Assembly: GCF_016772275.1 (NCBI RefSeq)
Contig: NZ_CP065425.1
Location: forward strand, 2,386,653 to 2,450,652
Reading direction: 5' to 3'
DNA from: Heyndrickxia vini
GTDB lineage: Bacteria > Bacillota > Bacilli > Bacillales > Bacillaceae_C
Length of the DNA stretch: 64,000 bases
In this document: piece by piece, positions 47,415 to 56,213 of the stretch
How the letters are laid out: each line of letters begins with the position of its first letter
How positions within the stretch are numbered: position 1 is the stretch's first letter
Made by a program: the position numbers and the translations under genes
Notes under the pieces: generated by a model
The model's database searches: none
What the model saw: the letters and a program-made list of their open reading frames with translations, nothing else
What the model was told of the DNA's origin: nothing

Positions 47415-48749
47415 TTAATACATTTGCATATATTGCTCGCGTTCCCACGGATGGACTGTTGTGCGGAACATATCCCATTCAATCTCTTTTGCTTCTAGGA
47501 AATGTTCAAGAATGTGTTCACCAAGTGCACTTGTCATTACTTCATCTGAAGTTAAATTTTCCAACGCTTGTTTTAATGTTCCAGGGAGATCAACAATTCC
47601 GGCTTCCTCGCGTTCTTGTTTATTCATAACGTAAATATTTCGATCAACCGGTGCTGGAACTTTTAGTTTATTTTTTATTCCATCTAAGCCGGATTTTAAT
47701 AATACAGCCATTGCTAAATATGGATTAGCAGCTGGATCGACACTGCGAACTTCAATTCGTGTGCTTAATCCACGTGAAGCTGGAATTCGCACTAATGGAC
47801 TACGGTTTCTTGCGGACCATGCAACATAACATGGTGCTTCATAACCAGGAACTAAACGTTTATAAGAATTTACAGTTGGATTGGTAACTGCGGTAAAATT
47901 CGTTGCATGTTTAATTACACCAGCAATAAATTGATATGCCGTTTCACTTAATTCAATTTTACCACTTGGGTCAAAGAAAGCATTTTCGCCATTTTTGAAC
48001 AATGATAAGTTACAGTGCATACCGGATCCACTTACACCAAACAATGGTTTTGGCATAAATGTTGCGTGCAGTCCGTGCTTTCGGGCAATGGTTTTAACAA
48101 CGAGTTTAAATGTTTGTATATCATCACACGCTTTTAATGCATGAGCATATTTAAAGTCAATTTCATGTTGTCCAGGCGCTACTTCATGATGTGAAGCTTC
48201 TACTTCAAATCCCATTTCCTCAAGTTCTAGAACGATATCTCGACGACAGTTTTCACCTAGATCGGTTGGAGCAAGGTCAAAGTATCCCCCATTATCATTC
48301 AACTCTAATGATGGCTCCCCTTTTTCATCTAATTTAAATAAGAAAAATTCTGGTTCAGGTCCGAGATTAAAATCGGTGAAACCTAATTCTTCCATTTCTT
48401 TCAATACACGTTTCAAATTATTTCGCGGATCTCCTGCAAATGGTGTACCATCTGCATTATAAATATCACAAATTAGGCGAGCCACTTTCCCTTTTTCTGC
48501 TGTCCAAGGAAACACAACCCATGTATCTAAATCAGGGAATAAATACATATCAGATTCTTCGATTCGCACAAAACCTTCAATTGAAGAACCATCAAACATC
48601 ATTTTATTGTCTAGCGCTTTACCAAGCTGGCTAATCGGTATCTCAACATTTTTAATCGTTCCTAATATATCAGTAAACTGAAGACGAATAAATTTCACAT
48701 TTTGCTCTTCTGCAATTTTTTCAATGTCACTACGATTATACCTTGACAT
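47415..48749 (-). CDS. glnA: Glutamine synthetase, type I
   Basis: Makes glutamine from glutamate, ammonia and ATP; a dodecamer in the cytoplasm. The 444 residues fit the GSI-alpha form of Firmicutes, which is controlled by feedback and by GlnR rather than by adenylylation. [10 protein letters not shown] near residue 62, GPEPEFFLF near 130, the [15 protein letters not shown] motif near 232 and [13 protein letters not shown] near 265 are intact. GGGAGG precedes the ATG at 48749. It lies 45 bases after glnR, forming glnRA. Confidence 0.96.
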   Translation of the reverse strand: MSRYNRSDIEKIAEEQNVKFIRLQFTDILGTIKNVEIPISQLGKALDNKMMFDGSSIEGFVRIEESDMYLFPDLDTWVVFPWTAEKGKVARLICDIYNADGTPFAGDPRNNLKRVLKEMEELGFTDFNLGPEPEFFLFKLDEKGEPSLELNDNGGYFDLAPTDLGENCRRDIVLELEEMGFEVEASHHEVAPGQHEIDFKYAHALKACDDIQTFKLVVKTIARKHGLHATFMPKPLFGVSGSGMHCNLSLFKNGENAFFDPSGKIELSETAYQFIAGVIKHATNFTAVTNPTVNSYKRLVPGYEAPCYVAWSARNRSPLVRIPASRGLSTRIEVRSVDPAANPYLAMAVLLKSGLDGIKNKLKVPAPVDRNIYVMNKQEREEAGIVDLPGTLKQALENLTSDEVMTSALGEHILEHFLEAKEIEWDMFRTTVHPWEREQYMQMY

Positions 48750-48794
48750 AAACAATTCCTCCCTATGGGTCCTATTTTTTTATACAGCTATCCA

Positions 48795-49184
48795 TTAATG
48801 AAAAAATCTCGGTCTTTCATTTTGCATCCCAGGGCGTTGAAATCTCCCTGCTTGTAAAAGTTCTTCCCTTAATATTTTTCTCACTTCTTCGTTAGATACT
48901 TCCGGTTTTGTTGTAGTTGTTTCAATTGGAGCTGGTTCAGTTTTCAGAATTAATATTTTCTTAATTCCCGCCATATTTATGCCTTGATCTAACAGATCTT
49001 TAATTTCTAACAATTGGTCGACATCATTTAAAGAATATAGCCGGCGGTTCCCATCTGATCTAGCCGGATGGATTAAACTATGTTCTTCATAGTATCGAAT
49101 TTGACGGGCCGTTAAATCGGTTAATTGCATCACTGTACCAATCGGTAAAATTGGCATGGAACGACGAATTTGATTACCACTCAT
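48795..49184 (-). CDS. glnR: GlnR, MerR-family nitrogen repressor
   Basis: 129-residue MerR-type repressor of nitrogen genes, activated by feedback-inhibited glutamine synthetase. The winged helix [26 protein letters not shown] and [17 protein letters not shown] is intact. The C-terminal tail (about 85-129), needed for sensing glutamine synthetase, is present and ends RPRFFH. Its promoter has GlnR operators, so it represses itself and glnA. Confidence 0.95.
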   Translation of the reverse strand: MSGNQIRRSMPILPIGTVMQLTDLTARQIRYYEEHSLIHPARSDGNRRLYSLNDVDQLLEIKDLLDQGINMAGIKKILILKTEPAPIETTTTKPEVSNEEVRKILREELLQAGRFQRPGMQNERPRFFH

Positions 49185-49218
49185 TAAAAACTCCGCCTTT
49201 CATATTTGCTATATGACT

Positions 49219-49269
49219 ACTTTAACTCACGTTAGATTATTTGTCAATAATATGTTAGGTTTTCTTACA
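49219..49269 (-). promoter_or_regulatory. glnRA promoter with GlnR operator
   Basis: On the minus strand TGTAA-gaaaacc-TAACA (49269-49253) fits the GlnR/TnrA site TGTNAN7TNACA exactly. TTGACA (49247-49242), 17 bases and TAAAGT (49224-49219) form the sigma-A promoter, and TGACA-N7-TAACG across the -35 element resembles a second, weaker site. Confidence 0.85.
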
Positions 49270-49361
49270 TTTATTTTTATATTAAATTTATAATTTGTGA
49301 AGTGAATACCACACAAGGTTCTCTCTTATCACTTCAATAAGAATGTGCTTTAACTTAGAAA

Positions 49362-49396
49362 AAATAAAAAACGTGTGAAATGAAAGGTTCACACGC
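49362..49396 (-). terminator. Terminator of ynbB
   Basis: CGTGTGAA pairs with TTCACACG; the minus strand continues with TTTTTTATTTTTTC. Confidence 0.88.
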
Positions 49397-49408
49397 TTTT
49401 AGGTCCAT

Positions 49409-50671
49409 TTATATTAAATTCTTTGTTAATAAACGGTCTAATGCTGAGCAGACGGCGATTTTTACATGAGAGTATGTTAATCCTCCTTGGACATACGCAG
49501 TGTATGGCGGTCTCAATGGTCCATCCGCTGATAGTTCAATACTTGCACCTTGAATAAATGTTCCTGCAGCCATAATTACATCATCTTCATACCCAGGCAT
49601 ATAGCTTGGATACGGAGTGACATACGAATTTATTGGTGAAGCAAATTGGATTGCTTGGCAGAACTCAATCATTTTATTTGAATCTTCGAATTGAACAGAT
49701 TGGATGAGGTCTGTTCGGTTTGCATCCCATTTTGGATGTGTATTTAAATGAAACTTTTCTAAAATTGCTGAAGTGAAAACAGCTCCCTTTAATGCTTGGC
49801 CAACAACATGAGGCGCTAGGAAAAATCCTTGATACATTTCTTGTAATGAGTAAAGTGAAGCACCCGCCTCAGCACCGATTCCAGGTGATGTCATACGATA
49901 TGAGCAAGCATCCACCCATTGCTTCTTACCAACGATATATCCACCAGTTTTCACAATTCCTCCGCCTGGATTTTTAATTAATGAACCAGCCATTAAATCT
50001 GCTCCAACATGACACGGCTCAATGTTTTCGACAAATTCCCCGTAACAATTATCAACGAAAACAACCACATCCGGTTTAATTTCTTTAACAAACTTAATCA
50101 TTTTTTCAATTTCTTCAATTGTAAAAGAAGGGCGGTTTGCATATCCTTTTGAACGTTGGATGCCAATCATTTTTGTATTCTTTTTAATGGATTGTCTGAT
50201 ACCTTCATAATCAATTGCACCTTCGCTTGATAAAAGAACAGTATTGTAATCAATTTGAAATTCTTTTAATGAACCAACTCCGCTTCCTCGGATCCCGACT
50301 ATTTCTTCTAACGTATCGTAAGGCTTACCAGTTATATATAATAATTCATCTCCTGGTCTTAATACGCCAAATAGAGCGATGGAAATTGCATGTGTTCCCG
50401 AAATAATTTGCGGACGAACTAGCCCTGCTTCTCCACCAAATACTTCCGCATAAATTTTTTCAAGCGTATCCCTCCCAATATCGTCATAGCCATAACCTGT
50501 TGATGGATTAAAATGGGAATCACTTACACGGTTAGCTTGAAAACTTTGTAACACCCTAAACTGATTTTCTTCTATTCTTTGATTTATTTTTTCGTGAATC
50601 GGTTTAATTTGTTGCTCTACTTCTTCTATAATTGGTTTTAATTTCTCACCGTTAACTAAATACTGTAACAT
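49409..50671 (-). CDS. ynbB: YnbB-like PLP enzyme (methionine gamma-lyase/aluminium resistance family)
   Basis: Fold-type I PLP protein of 420 residues. The Schiff-base Lys is in MAGSLIKNPGGGIVKTGG near residue 230, the cofactor-binding Asp in VVFVDNCYGEF near 205, and the substrate-binding YGYDDIGRDTLEKIYAEVFG stretch is near residue 62. The family has been labelled aluminium resistance protein or methionine gamma-lyase-like; the true reaction is uncertain. Its place beside glnR-glnA is conserved in bacilli. AAGGAG precedes the ATG. Confidence 0.9.
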   Translation of the reverse strand: MLQYLVNGEKLKPIIEEVEQQIKPIHEKINQRIEENQFRVLQSFQANRVSDSHFNPSTGYGYDDIGRDTLEKIYAEVFGGEAGLVRPQIISGTHAISIALFGVLRPGDELLYITGKPYDTLEEIVGIRGSGVGSLKEFQIDYNTVLLSSEGAIDYEGIRQSIKKNTKMIGIQRSKGYANRPSFTIEEIEKMIKFVKEIKPDVVVFVDNCYGEFVENIEPCHVGADLMAGSLIKNPGGGIVKTGGYIVGKKQWVDACSYRMTSPGIGAEAGASLYSLQEMYQGFFLAPHVVGQALKGAVFTSAILEKFHLNTHPKWDANRTDLIQSVQFEDSNKMIEFCQAIQFASPINSYVTPYPSYMPGYEDDVIMAAGTFIQGASIELSADGPLRPPYTAYVQGGLTYSHVKIAVCSALDRLLTKNLI

Positions 50672-50904
50672 CTTGTTGCTCCTTTAAAATCTGATATTAG
50701 CCATTCCCCTTCCTACTTAAGAAGAGAATGTGTTTATTTCATCTTAACAGAAAAATATGAAACAAAAAAATTTTTCTTGTAAGTATGATTTATCGTGATA
50801 AAATCAAATTTGTGATGAAAGTAATACACTTACATATTAGAAATTTTAGAGCCTAATTTTTTCATATCATCATAGATTATTGATACTTCTGGGAGGTATA
50901 CCCA

Positions 50905-51525
50905 ATGACTTGGGAAATTCTAAGTATTATTGGTACTATTGCATTTGCTGTTTCCGGGGCAATCATTGCAATGGAGGAAGAGTATGACATATTGGGGACC
51001 TATATTTTAGGGATTGTTACCGCTTTTGGGGGAGGTGCAATTCGAAATCTCCTAATTGGCGTTCCTGTTTCGGCACTTTGGGAGCAGAGCCTTTTATTCC
51101 AAATCGCTTTACTGTCTATTACAATTATTTTTTTATTTCCTCATAATTTATTGCGACATTGGCAGCGTTGGGGGAATTTTTTCGATGCAATGGGACTTGC
51201 TGCATTTGCTATCCAAGGGGCACTATATGCAAAACAAATGGGGCACCCATTAAGTGCCATTATCGTTGCAGCTGTATTAACCGGAAGTGGTGGGGGAATT
51301 ATTCGCGATGTTCTTGCGAAAAGGAAACCACTTGTTTTACAATCCGAAATATATGCTGTCTGGGCAATTCTTTGTGGATTTGCTATTGGGCTAGGTTTGG
51401 CAAAGGAACCTATTGAGCTATATTTATTATTTGTTATTACAACAATGCTCCGAGTACTATCCTATATATTTAAGTGGAAACTTCCTAAAAAAACGAGAAT
51501 AAAAACGGCTAGTCATCATGACTAG
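50905..51525 (+). CDS. TRIC-family cation channel protein (UPF0126)
   Basis: Membrane protein of 206 residues with two repeats of three helices plus a seventh, as in prokaryotic TRIC potassium channels. Each repeat has a glycine-rich kink with Asn or Asp after it: FGGGAIRNLLIG near residue 40 and GSGGGIIRDVLAKRKP near 125. The first has Asn where Asp is usual. GGGAGG precedes the ATG. It is a single gene between ynbB and the convergent spoVK. Confidence 0.87.
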   Translation: MTWEILSIIGTIAFAVSGAIIAMEEEYDILGTYILGIVTAFGGGAIRNLLIGVPVSALWEQSLLFQIALLSITIIFLFPHNLLRHWQRWGNFFDAMGLAAFAIQGALYAKQMGHPLSAIIVAAVLTGSGGGIIRDVLAKRKPLVLQSEIYAVWAILCGFAIGLGLAKEPIELYLLFVITTMLRVLSYIFKWKLPKKTRIKTASHHD

Positions 51526-51532
51526 CCGTTTC
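51504..51532. terminator. Bidirectional terminator between TRIC gene and spoVK
   Basis: AACGGCTAGTCAT and its complement form a perfect 13-base stem overlapping the last codons of the TRIC gene. Confidence 0.88.
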
Positions 51533-51533
51533 T

Positions 51534-52478
51534 TTATAGATTATCCGGAAACAATAAATCATTACTTCTAATTGTTAATAGGTCATGTCGATCAAAATGA
51601 TGATTATTTAATAACCTCATAGCTTGAGAGCGAATCGACTTTTCGATTACATTTCGAACATACCTTCCATTTGAAAAACTTGTCGGATTCATCATTTTTA
51701 CATACGATAGATGATCTTTTAGTTTTCTTTCCGCATCATGGCTTAGAACATATTCTTTTTCGGATAACATTCTCTTACCTATTTCCATTAGTTGCTCAAC
51801 ATTATAATCAGGAAAGTGAAATACTAATGGAAATCTAGAATGAAGACCGGGATTTAAACTAAGAAAATAATCCATTTCTCTTGAGTACCCTGCTAAAATT
51901 AAAATAAACTCATGCTGCCGATCCTCCATATGCTTGACCAGTGTATCGATTGCTTCTTTTCCAAAATCCTTTTCCCCACCCCTGCCTAGGGAGTATGCCT
52001 CATCAATGAAAAGGATTCCTCCTATCGCCTTTTTAACTAAATCACGCGTTTTTTGTGCAGTATGACCAATATATTCACCTACTAAATCTGCACGTTCCGC
52101 TTCAATTAAGTGTCCCTTTGTTAAAACATTCATTTTTTGAAATAGTTTACCAATCAGTCTTGCTACCGTTGTTTTCCCTGTACCTGGATTACCTTTGAAC
52201 ATCATATGAAGTGCCTGTTTACCAGTTTTTAGACCTGCTAATTCTCGTTTTTTATTAATATATATCCACGCATATATTTCCTTAATCATCTTTTTCATTT
52301 CATCCATTCCAACGAGAGCACTTAATTCTTCTTCAATTTCTCTGAGTGCCTCATGCTCTGTCGATACTCTCTTTTGAACAGCTTCCTTTGGATGATGTGT
52401 TTTTGAGGCTTCTCTTTGTTGTGCACCGAGGACAATACTTATTTGGCCATTATTTTTCATGCGTATTGGTTGATCCAA
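51534..52478 (-). CDS. spoVK: Stage V sporulation protein K (AAA ATPase)
   Basis: CbbX/SpoVK-type AAA ATPase of 314 residues, needed for spore maturation in B. subtilis. Walker A is FKGNPGTGKTTVAR near residue 96, Walker B GILFIDEAYSL near 156, and the arginine finger region is NPGLHSRFP near 217. TTG at 52478 has GAGGTG at a proper distance, whereas the GTG at 52487 is part of that site; an ATG at 52460 is another possibility. Position next to hfq and miaA matches B. subtilis. Confidence 0.93.
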   Translation of the reverse strand: MDQPIRMKNNGQISIVLGAQQREASKTHHPKEAVQKRVSTEHEALREIEEELSALVGMDEMKKMIKEIYAWIYINKKRELAGLKTGKQALHMMFKGNPGTGKTTVARLIGKLFQKMNVLTKGHLIEAERADLVGEYIGHTAQKTRDLVKKAIGGILFIDEAYSLGRGGEKDFGKEAIDTLVKHMEDRQHEFILILAGYSREMDYFLSLNPGLHSRFPLVFHFPDYNVEQLMEIGKRMLSEKEYVLSHDAERKLKDHLSYVKMMNPTSFSNGRYVRNVIEKSIRSQAMRLLNNHHFDRHDLLTIRSNDLLFPDNL

Positions 52479-52487
52479 AGCGTTCAC

Positions 52488-52731
52488 CTCACAATCTGAA
52501 AACAGTATACGCTAAGAGGTAAAAAAGTGTGACAAACGCCCAGGTCCAAGCGTTTTTTTAATCACCTATTTTTAAACAGTATGAAAACATATAAGATTGA
52601 TTCATTATTGTGAATTTGATTTTAAAATAATATTTTCATATGTCCAAACAAGTCATTTCGAGTTTCCCTCTTCACATTCTATTCCCTCGTACGAGTAAAC
52701 ATTACTTTGTCCTTTTAAAAATTATTGGCAT
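52488..52731. other. Gap upstream of spoVK
   Basis: No gene seen. A short hairpin AAACGC/GCGTTT with a following T-run (52534-52560) faces the plus strand, where no upstream gene on that strand ends. The region must include the spoVK promoter, which I could not place with confidence. Confidence 0.4.
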
Positions 52732-52768
52732 GAAAAAAGCATGTTTAACAATTTCTTGTTAAACATGC
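52732..52768 (-). terminator. Terminator of miaA-hfq
   Basis: GCATGTTTAACAA and its complement form a perfect 13-base stem with a four-base loop; six T residues follow on the minus strand. Confidence 0.93.
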
Positions 52769-52785
52769 TCATTCTTACCTACTAC

Positions 52786-53016
52786 TTATTGTTCTTCAAA
52801 ATTTATTTGGACATTTTTTAAAGGGGAAAAGGTTGATATAGCGTGTTTAAAGACAAGCTGTTGTTTCCCTTCTGACTCAAATAATACAGTAAAATTGTCA
52901 AATCCTTTTATTTGTCCGCGAAGTTGAAATCCATTTAATAAAAATACAGTTACTGATGTACCATCTTTACGTAATTGGTTTAAAAACTGATCTTGAATGT
53001 TAATTGCCTGTTTCAT
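52786..53016 (-). CDS. hfq: RNA chaperone Hfq
   Basis: Sm-fold RNA chaperone of 76 residues forming a hexameric ring. Sm1 is [25 protein letters not shown] and Sm2 the [12 protein letters not shown] motif (usual YKHAIS). The C-terminal tail is short, as in other bacilli. AGGAGG precedes the ATG, 30 bases after miaA. In bacilli Hfq has a modest role in small-RNA regulation. Confidence 0.96.
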   Translation of the reverse strand: MKQAINIQDQFLNQLRKDGTSVTVFLLNGFQLRGQIKGFDNFTVLFESEGKQQLVFKHAISTFSPLKNVQINFEEQ

Positions 53017-53046
53017 AAAAATCCTCCTCTTCTATCTCTATAATTA

Positions 53047-54006
53047 TTAATTCGATTTTAATCGAAGCTTTCCTGCAACAAAATGTGATATTTCCTTTAT
53101 TTTTTTCTTTCTTTCCATATCATTTGTCATATCAAACCAAGTTACATCCATTTTATTTCTAAACCAAGTTAATTGCCTTTTAGCATACCGTCTAGAATTT
53201 TGCTTTAACTGGGTTATAGCTTCGTTTAACGTTATTTTCCCATCAAAATAATCATACAATTCCTTATATCCAATTGCTTGTATGGATTGGACATTACGTA
53301 TCCCTCGCTCATATAAATCTTTTACTTCTTCTAACAGTCCTTCATTAATCATGTTATCCACCCGTTGATTAATTCGTTCATACAATTTATCTCGTTCCAT
53401 CGTAAGACCGATTATTGCCACATCATATAATAAATCTGTAGCTTGTTGTTGTTGATACTCCGTTGCTGTTTTCCCTGTACAATGAATTACTTCCAAGGCC
53501 CTAATAACTCGTCTAATATTATTTGGATGGATTTTTTTTGCACTTTCGGGATCCATTTCTTCCAGCAACCGATAAACACTTAAATTCCCTTCTTCTTCTG
53601 CTTTTTTTTCATATTGTGCCCGTATTGCTGCATCTCCAGGTGCATCGCTAAATTGGTAATCATAAATTACTGACTGTATGTATAATCCTGTACCACCAAC
53701 AATCATCGGTATTGCATTCTTTTGATAAATAAGATTGATTTCTTTCCTTACTTTTTCTTGGAATTCCGCAACGGAAAATGGTTCGTCGGGTTCCTTGATA
53801 TCTATTAAGTGATGGGGAACTCCATTCATTTCTTCTTCTTTTATTTTCGCAGTTCCTATATCCATCCCTTTATAGATTTGCATAGAATCACCGCTTATGA
53901 TCTCCCCATTAAAATGTTTTGCAAGGTAAATGCTTAGTTCTGTTTTCCCAACTGCTGTTGGTCCGATTAGTACGATAAGTTTTTTTTTCTTTTCCAAACG
54001 TTTCAC
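53047..54006 (-). CDS. miaA: tRNA dimethylallyltransferase
   Basis: Adds an isopentenyl group to A37 of tRNAs that read codons starting with U. The 319-residue protein has the P-loop GPTAVGKTE near residue 14, SGDSMQIYKGMDIGTAK near 40, HLIDIKEPDEPFSVAEF near 68 and KQLTWFRN near 280, all typical. The start is GTG 54006 or the TTG three codons downstream; AAAAGG is close to the first and somewhat far from the second, so the exact start is uncertain. It heads miaA-hfq. Confidence 0.95.
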   Translation of the reverse strand: MKRLEKKKKLIVLIGPTAVGKTELSIYLAKHFNGEIISGDSMQIYKGMDIGTAKIKEEEMNGVPHHLIDIKEPDEPFSVAEFQEKVRKEINLIYQKNAIPMIVGGTGLYIQSVIYDYQFSDAPGDAAIRAQYEKKAEEEGNLSVYRLLEEMDPESAKKIHPNNIRRVIRALEVIHCTGKTATEYQQQQATDLLYDVAIIGLTMERDKLYERINQRVDNMINEGLLEEVKDLYERGIRNVQSIQAIGYKELYDYFDGKITLNEAITQLKQNSRRYAKRQLTWFRNKMDVTWFDMTNDMERKKKIKEISHFVAGKLRLKSN

Positions 54007-54359
54007 AGCCTTTTCACATGTAAAGAATATCTTAATCGTACCATATTTAAAGATAATTAACTTTAAGGAAATAATAATATTTACATCTGATTCACTGCGA
54101 TGCTATACTCTTATATTTAATAATACACATTTTTTTATTGTTTCCTATATTTTTATATTTATACACTCTCACGAAAACTTCAAACATTCTCCCGGTCAAA
54201 AAAATAAAATTTAGATTTTTTTGAATTTATTGCAGAAAAGTGTTGATTTGCATGTCTGATTTTTCTATAATTTTATTTGTTGTTCGATAAATTTATCAAT
54301 TTTGGACAATAAGTTAGACGGCTTTTGGAGAAATTGGTCGAAAGGAGTATTATAAGAAA
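54007..54359. other. AT-rich gap between miaA and sda
   Basis: No reading frame with a ribosome site. The right end holds the sda promoter; the rest shows no recognised element. Confidence 0.4.
54243..54271 (+). promoter_or_regulatory. Probable sda promoter
   Basis: TTGATT (54243-54248), a 17-base spacer and TATAAT (54266-54271) match a sigma-A promoter, about 85 bases before the sda start codon. I found no clear DnaA box near it. Confidence 0.6.
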
Positions 54360-54494
54360 ATGGATCGACAATTACCTTTATCAAATGAATTCCTACTATT
54401 AACTTATAAGAAAGCTATTAAGTTAAAATTGCCGAAGGAATTTATTGAGATGCTCCGTGAAGAACTAGAAAAACGACAACTACAATTGAAATAA
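54360..54494 (+). CDS. sda: Sda-like sporulation histidine kinase inhibitor
   Basis: A 44-residue helical-hairpin protein. The body, LSNEFLLLTYKKAIKLKL then EFIEMLREELEKR, follows the Sda pattern (LSDELL..Y.KA..L.L...FI.LI..EI.RR), including the Phe-Ile pair that docks on the KinA dimerisation domain. Sda stops sporulation when DNA is damaged or being replicated by blocking phosphorylation of sensor kinases. AAAGGAG is 12 bases before the ATG, rather far. A sigma-A promoter lies upstream. Recognition is from pattern, so I leave some doubt. Confidence 0.72.
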   Translation: MDRQLPLSNEFLLLTYKKAIKLKLPKEFIEMLREELEKRQLQLK

Positions 54495-54596
54495 TACCTC
54501 ATTGTTATACACTACATATAAAACTCTACATTTCTATTTTTACTAGATTTTTTTGCATTTCTCCCTAGAAAATCAATAATTAAAATTGAAACAAAC

Positions 54597-54770
54597 TTAA
54601 CAAGGCATATTCGGATTTTAATAGAAAAAGGGCTTGCAAGAGTAGCAATATTCCCTCCAAACACAAAATATGTTGATGATTTTAAAAAGATTCAGGATGT
54701 TACATGGCTAAAAGAAATTGGAATATGGAGTATTGAAAATTATGCAACTAAAATAGGCTGGTTATCGTAA
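54597..54770 (+). pseudogene. 3' remnant of a staphylococcal-type thermonuclease gene
   Basis: The frame reads IEKGLARVAIFPPNTKYVDD, then ends with LKEIGIWSIENY and a TAA at 54768. This is the last third of an SNase-fold nuclease (YncB-like: GLARVAYVYPPNTKYVD and GIWS). The usual catalytic Arg/Asp residues of the first two-thirds and any start codon with a ribosome site are missing; upstream sequence in the same frame no longer resembles the family. So this is a decayed, truncated gene. About 50 homologous residues remain. Confidence 0.65.
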
Positions 54771-54917
54771 ATCGCAAAGATAATTTTATACCAATAAAAA
54801 TTCTTCTCGCAAATAAAGTATTTTATGTTTTTTCTTTTAACATTCCACATTTTTTCTCAAAAAATGGATATACTATTTTTCGATAAACCATTTTGATTCT
54901 CGGAGGTTGTTGAAAAA

Positions 54918-55541
54918 TTGAAAAAACATTATTTGCTCATTAGTATTTTAAGTATCTCATTATTTTGCAATCCACAAAATATATTAACTGTCAAAGCCCA
55001 CAATCAACCACAGATTGAGGCAAGACACATGCACTTGCATATAAGTGATCAAGAAATAAATGATCTAATAAAAAAAGGTTATTCTAAACAAGATATTTTC
55101 AAAGCTTACTTTATTGCTAAACATGCAAAAGAAAAGTTGGATGTTGAAACGGTTTTAAAGGTATATAAACAGAAGCAATCATGGGGGGCAACAGCTAAAT
55201 ATTTTAAGGTAGATATTGAAAAAATTAAAAAAGCACATTTTGAAAAACATAAACAGTTTTATGAAAAGAACAAAACAAAAATCATCCAATATTTAGCTAC
55301 TTATACAGGTAAATCACCTTCTGAGCTTGATAAATATTTGAAAGATGTTGATTTACACTTTTTAATAGTAGCGGCAGCTATTTCTAAAAAAAGTAATACT
55401 GATCTTAGCCAAATCATTCAGGATAAAAAAGAAGGAAAACACTTAAAAGAGATTATATCTAAAAAGAAACTTGATCCTGAATCAGTATTTGATGAAGCAA
55501 AGAATATTCATAAAGGTATACATCGTGTAATTGAAAAATAA
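54918..55541 (+). CDS. Secreted protein of unknown function with internal duplication
   Basis: 207 residues. An N-terminal signal peptide (basic KK, hydrophobic about 5-17) has a probable cut after TVKA near residue 27. The mature part is alpha-helical and Lys-rich. It appears duplicated: residues about 42-105 (ISDQEINDLIKKGYSKQDI to the SWGATAKYFKVDIEKI end) and about 128-195 (YTGKSPSELDKYLKDVDL to KEIISKKKLDPESV) share the same spacing of hydrophobic and Lys-Asp positions. Related modules occur in other secreted Bacillus and Clostridium proteins, without known function. It starts at TTG with GGAGG 11 bases upstream. Confidence 0.72.
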   Translation: MKKHYLLISILSISLFCNPQNILTVKAHNQPQIEARHMHLHISDQEINDLIKKGYSKQDIFKAYFIAKHAKEKLDVETVLKVYKQKQSWGATAKYFKVDIEKIKKAHFEKHKQFYEKNKTKIIQYLATYTGKSPSELDKYLKDVDLHFLIVAAAISKKSNTDLSQIIQDKKEGKHLKEIISKKKLDPESVFDEAKNIHKGIHRVIEK

Positions 55542-55555
55542 TTATCTAATATAGT

Positions 55556-55592
55556 AGGCTGACCTTTTAAAAACAATTGGTCAGTCTTTCCT
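55556..55592. terminator. Bidirectional terminator between secreted-protein and WYL genes
   Basis: AGGCTGACC pairs with GGTCAGTCT across about 15 bases; T-rich on the plus-strand side. Confidence 0.75.
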
Positions 55593-55594
55593 TT

Positions 55595-55816
55595 CTATTC
55601 ACCCATATCAAATTTTTTGCAGATTTCAACGGATAATATATTTTCTAATTTAAAGACTCTCCTATTGTTTCTAAGATAGCAAAATGCACTAATTGAATCT
55701 TCCCCGACAGATAATACTTTTATCTTTCTTTGACTAAATTGATTTAACTTCGAGATATAAATGATTTCCAGCTTTTGGCCGGTATTTAGGGCATATTGAA
55801 ATATTCCTTTCACCAT
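55595..55816 (-). CDS. Small WYL-domain protein
   Basis: 73 residues forming a bare WYL-like Sm-fold domain: LEIIYISKLNQFSQRKIKVLS, then ISAFCYLRNNRRVFKLENILSVE, matching the core strands and the basic RNNRRVFKL segment that in larger WYL proteins binds ligands or nucleic acid. There is no helix-turn-helix attached. GGAGAGTG precedes the ATG. Two sequences resembling LexA boxes lie 18-55 bases upstream, suggesting control by DNA damage. Confidence 0.75.
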   Translation of the reverse strand: MVKGIFQYALNTGQKLEIIYISKLNQFSQRKIKVLSVGEDSISAFCYLRNNRRVFKLENILSVEICKKFDMGE

Positions 55817-55833
55817 TCATTCACTCTCCATAA

Positions 55834-55870
55834 GAAACGTTTGTTCTTATTTTATGCAAACGAATGTTCT
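55834..55870 (-). promoter_or_regulatory. Two LexA-box-like sites upstream of the WYL gene
   Basis: On the minus strand AGAACATTCGTTTG (55870-55857) and AGAACAAACGTTTC (55847-55834) fit GAAC-N4-GTTT followed by G or C, like boxes two and three at lexA except for the first base. A possible -10 element, GCATAAAAT, lies between them. Confidence 0.5.
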
Positions 55871-55970
55871 TTTATAACAAATACAAAGTAACCAAAAAAA
55901 TAAACAACATGATATTTCAATCATTTTTTCTTCAGTGTACCATTTGTCCATTCCAAAGCTCCTTACTAAC

Positions 55971-55978
55971 CATACAAT
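55971..55978 (+). promoter_or_regulatory. Possible sporulation sigma factor -10 element for the YjcZ gene
   Basis: CATACAAT fits the -10 consensus of sigma-E and sigma-K promoters and lies 30 bases before the start codon. No convincing -35 element was found. Confidence 0.35.
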
Positions 55979-56007
55979 GTATTAATCTTTCTTCTGGAGG
56001 TGATATT

Positions 56008-56115
56008 ATGTCTGGTGGTTATGCTGGAGGAGGAATGGGCTTCGCGTTAATCGTTGTATTGTTCATTCTCTTAATTATTGTGGGCGCATCCTATATGGGT
56101 GGCGGAGTTTACTAA
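56008..56115 (+). CDS. YjcZ family sporulation peptide
   Basis: 35-residue peptide [20 protein letters not shown]... with a Gly-rich start, one membrane helix (about 11-27) and the end [10 protein letters not shown]. This is the YjcZ/small-spore-membrane-peptide family, expressed in the mother cell or forespore during sporulation. The perfect ribosome site GGAGGTGAT precedes this ATG; a longer frame that begins at 55864 has no site and an unlikely sequence. Confidence 0.88.
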   Translation: MSGGYAGGGMGFALIVVLFILLIIVGASYMGGGVY

Positions 56116-56213
56116 TGCTATTAATTTTATAATTGCGAACAGAGACTTCCTCATTCGTATGAATCAGGTTACTCTTGGTTTAAACTTCACCTCTTTTCCT
56201 TAACTGTTATACA

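Noticed and set aside
52534-52560. Plus-strand hairpin with T-run upstream of spoVK
   Set aside because: Only six base pairs and no plus-strand gene to terminate; probably chance.
55864-56007. N-terminal extension of the YjcZ peptide
   Set aside because: The strong ribosome site lies directly before the ATG at 56008, and the extension has an unlikely composition.
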